Assembly (NCBI GenBank): GCA_036639135.1
Contig: JAVWJE010000099.1
Coordinates: 1 to 6,241, forward strand
DNA: 6,241 nt
Origin: Carnobacterium_A sp036639135
Lineage (GTDB): Bacteria; Bacillota; Bacilli; Lactobacillales; Carnobacteriaceae
Reading direction: 5' to 3'
This document shows positions 5,391 to 6,241 of this stretch, piece after piece (the stretch's first letter is position 1; every line of letters starts with the position of its first letter). The notes under the pieces were generated by a model. That model did not search any database, was not told the DNA's origin, and saw only the letters and a program-made list of their open reading frames with translations. A program made the position numbers and the translations under genes.

Positions 5391-6241
5391 CGAGTTTCTC
5401 TTAATTCAGCAAGTATCTCTTCAAACAATTTAGGCAACGGAGCTTCGAAAGTTAGAAACTCATTTGTTGTAGGATGGTTAAATCCTAAAACACGTGCATG
5501 AAGGTACTGTCCCTTACCTGCCAATGTTTTTCTTGGGCCATAAATAGGGTCTCCTGCTAAAGGATAGCCAATGTATTTCATATGAACTCTAATTTGATGC
5601 GTTCTTCCTGTTTCTAATTTAAGAGAAACTAATGTAAAATCTTTAAACCGTTCGAGTACTTGGAAATGAGTGACGGCTGAGCGACCACCATCGATAATGT
5701 CTTGCTTTTTGCGATCGTTCTTAGAACGACCGACAGGTGCATCAATGGTTCCTTTGTCATGAGGAATAACACCGTGAACTAATGCATAGTATTCTCTTAA
5801 AGAACTATGATCTCTTAACTGTGCTGCAAGATTTTCATGAGCTAAGTCGTTTTTAGCTACCATCAATAAGCCACTTGTGTCTTTATCGATACGGTGCACG
5901 ATTCCAGGTCTAATCGTTCCATTTATTCCTGATAAATCCTTTACATGATACATTAAAGCGTTGACTAGTGTTCCTGTTTGATGCCCTGCAGAAGGATGAA
6001 CAACCATTCCTTGTGGTTTATTGATAACCAGCATCTCTTCATCTTCATAAACGATTTCAAGAGGAATATTCTCAGCTTCGACATTAAGAGGAATTAAATC
6101 TGGTTCAATAATATCAATGATATCTCCCGTTTGTACCTTGTAATTAGATTTTGCAGCCTTACTATTTACAGTTACATCGCCTTCTTTGATCCACTGTTGG
6201 ACATGAGAACGAGTTAACGTAGGAAGCAATTGAACCAACAC
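5387..6241 (-). CDS. rluD: RluD-family 23S rRNA pseudouridine synthase, 5'-truncated by window edge
   Basis: RluA/RluD family enzymes convert uridines to pseudouridine in 23S rRNA. RluD itself acts on helix 69. The 284 visible residues begin inside the N-terminal S4 RNA-binding domain (TRSHVQQWIKEGDVTVN, about 10-26), so only some 15-20 residues are missing; the GTG at the edge is probably an internal Val codon rather than the start. The catalytic domain is complete: YEDEEMLVINKPQGMVVHP (65-83), HRIDKDTSGL (116-125) with the catalytic Asp at 119, and the RTHQIRVHM block (213-221) followed by GYPLAGDPIYG (225-235). It ends in TGA at 5389-5387, which overlaps the -35 box of the pyr promoter. 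In related Firmicutes this gene commonly lies just upstream of pyrR, often after lspA. The choice of RluD over a close paralogue rests on that context. No sign of decay is visible. Confidence 0.93.
   Translation of the reverse strand: MLVQLLPTLTRSHVQQWIKEGDVTVNSKAAKSNYKVQTGDIIDIIEPDLIPLNVEAENIPLEIVYEDEEMLVINKPQGMVVHPSAGHQTGTLVNALMYHVKDLSGINGTIRPGIVHRIDKDTSGLLMVAKNDLAHENLAAQLRDHSSLREYYALVHGVIPHDKGTIDAPVGRSKNDRKKQDIIDGGRSAVTHFQVLERFKDFTLVSLKLETGRTHQIRVHMKYIGYPLAGDPIYGPRKTLAGKGQYLHARVLGFNHPTTNEFLTFEAPLPKLFEEILAELRETR

Noticed and set aside
5371..5391. Small inverted repeat GTTGA/TCAAC around the promoter -35 and spacer
   Set aside because: Only 5 bp, no U tract, and it overlaps the promoter; not a convincing rluD terminator or operator.

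Overview
The window is AT-rich DNA from a low-GC Gram-positive bacterium. Gene order and protein style (RluD, then PyrR, then pyrimidine genes under PyrR-type RNA attenuation) point to Lactobacillales, probably something near Carnobacterium, Enterococcus or Vagococcus. The genus is an inference from remembered family sequences, not a search. Every supported gene lies on the minus strand, so the region reads from right to left.

Layout in transcription order: (1) 6241-5387, the 3' part of an RluD-type pseudouridine synthase gene. (2) 5390-5147, a promoter whose -35 box overlaps the rluD stop, followed by a complete PyrR-dependent attenuator (PyrR-binding hairpin, antiterminator, terminator). 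(3) 5146-4598, pyrR. (4) 4591-4458, a second complete PyrR attenuator starting right after pyrR. (5) 4457-4334, a short leader. (6) 4333-3035, pyrC (dihydroorotase). (7) 3032-1947, carA/pyrAA (carbamoyl-phosphate synthase small subunit). (8) 1950-1, the first 650 codons of carB/pyrAB (large subunit), open to the window edge.

The last three genes are tightly packed: pyrC to carA is 2 nt, and carA to carB is an ATGA overlap. All have plausible ribosome binding sites. In related operons pyrP and/or pyrB usually sit between pyrR and pyrC. Here neither is present in that place.

The notable feature is that the carbamoyl-phosphate synthase looks catalytically dead although its reading frames are intact. 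CarA has lost all three residues of its glutaminase triad (Cys to Gly, His to Asn, Glu to Asp). CarB has lost most of the nucleotide- and metal-binding residues of its first ATP-grasp domain (Arg129, Arg169, the glycine loop, Gln285, Glu299 and Arg303 in E. coli numbering), with no frameshift or stop. PyrC, PyrR and RluD next door keep all their key residues. This is therefore either an early, in-frame decay of the pathway head (steps 1 and 2 lost, step 3 kept) or a regulated pseudoenzyme complex with a changed role. The part of carB that would decide whether the second synthetase site is alive lies outside the window.
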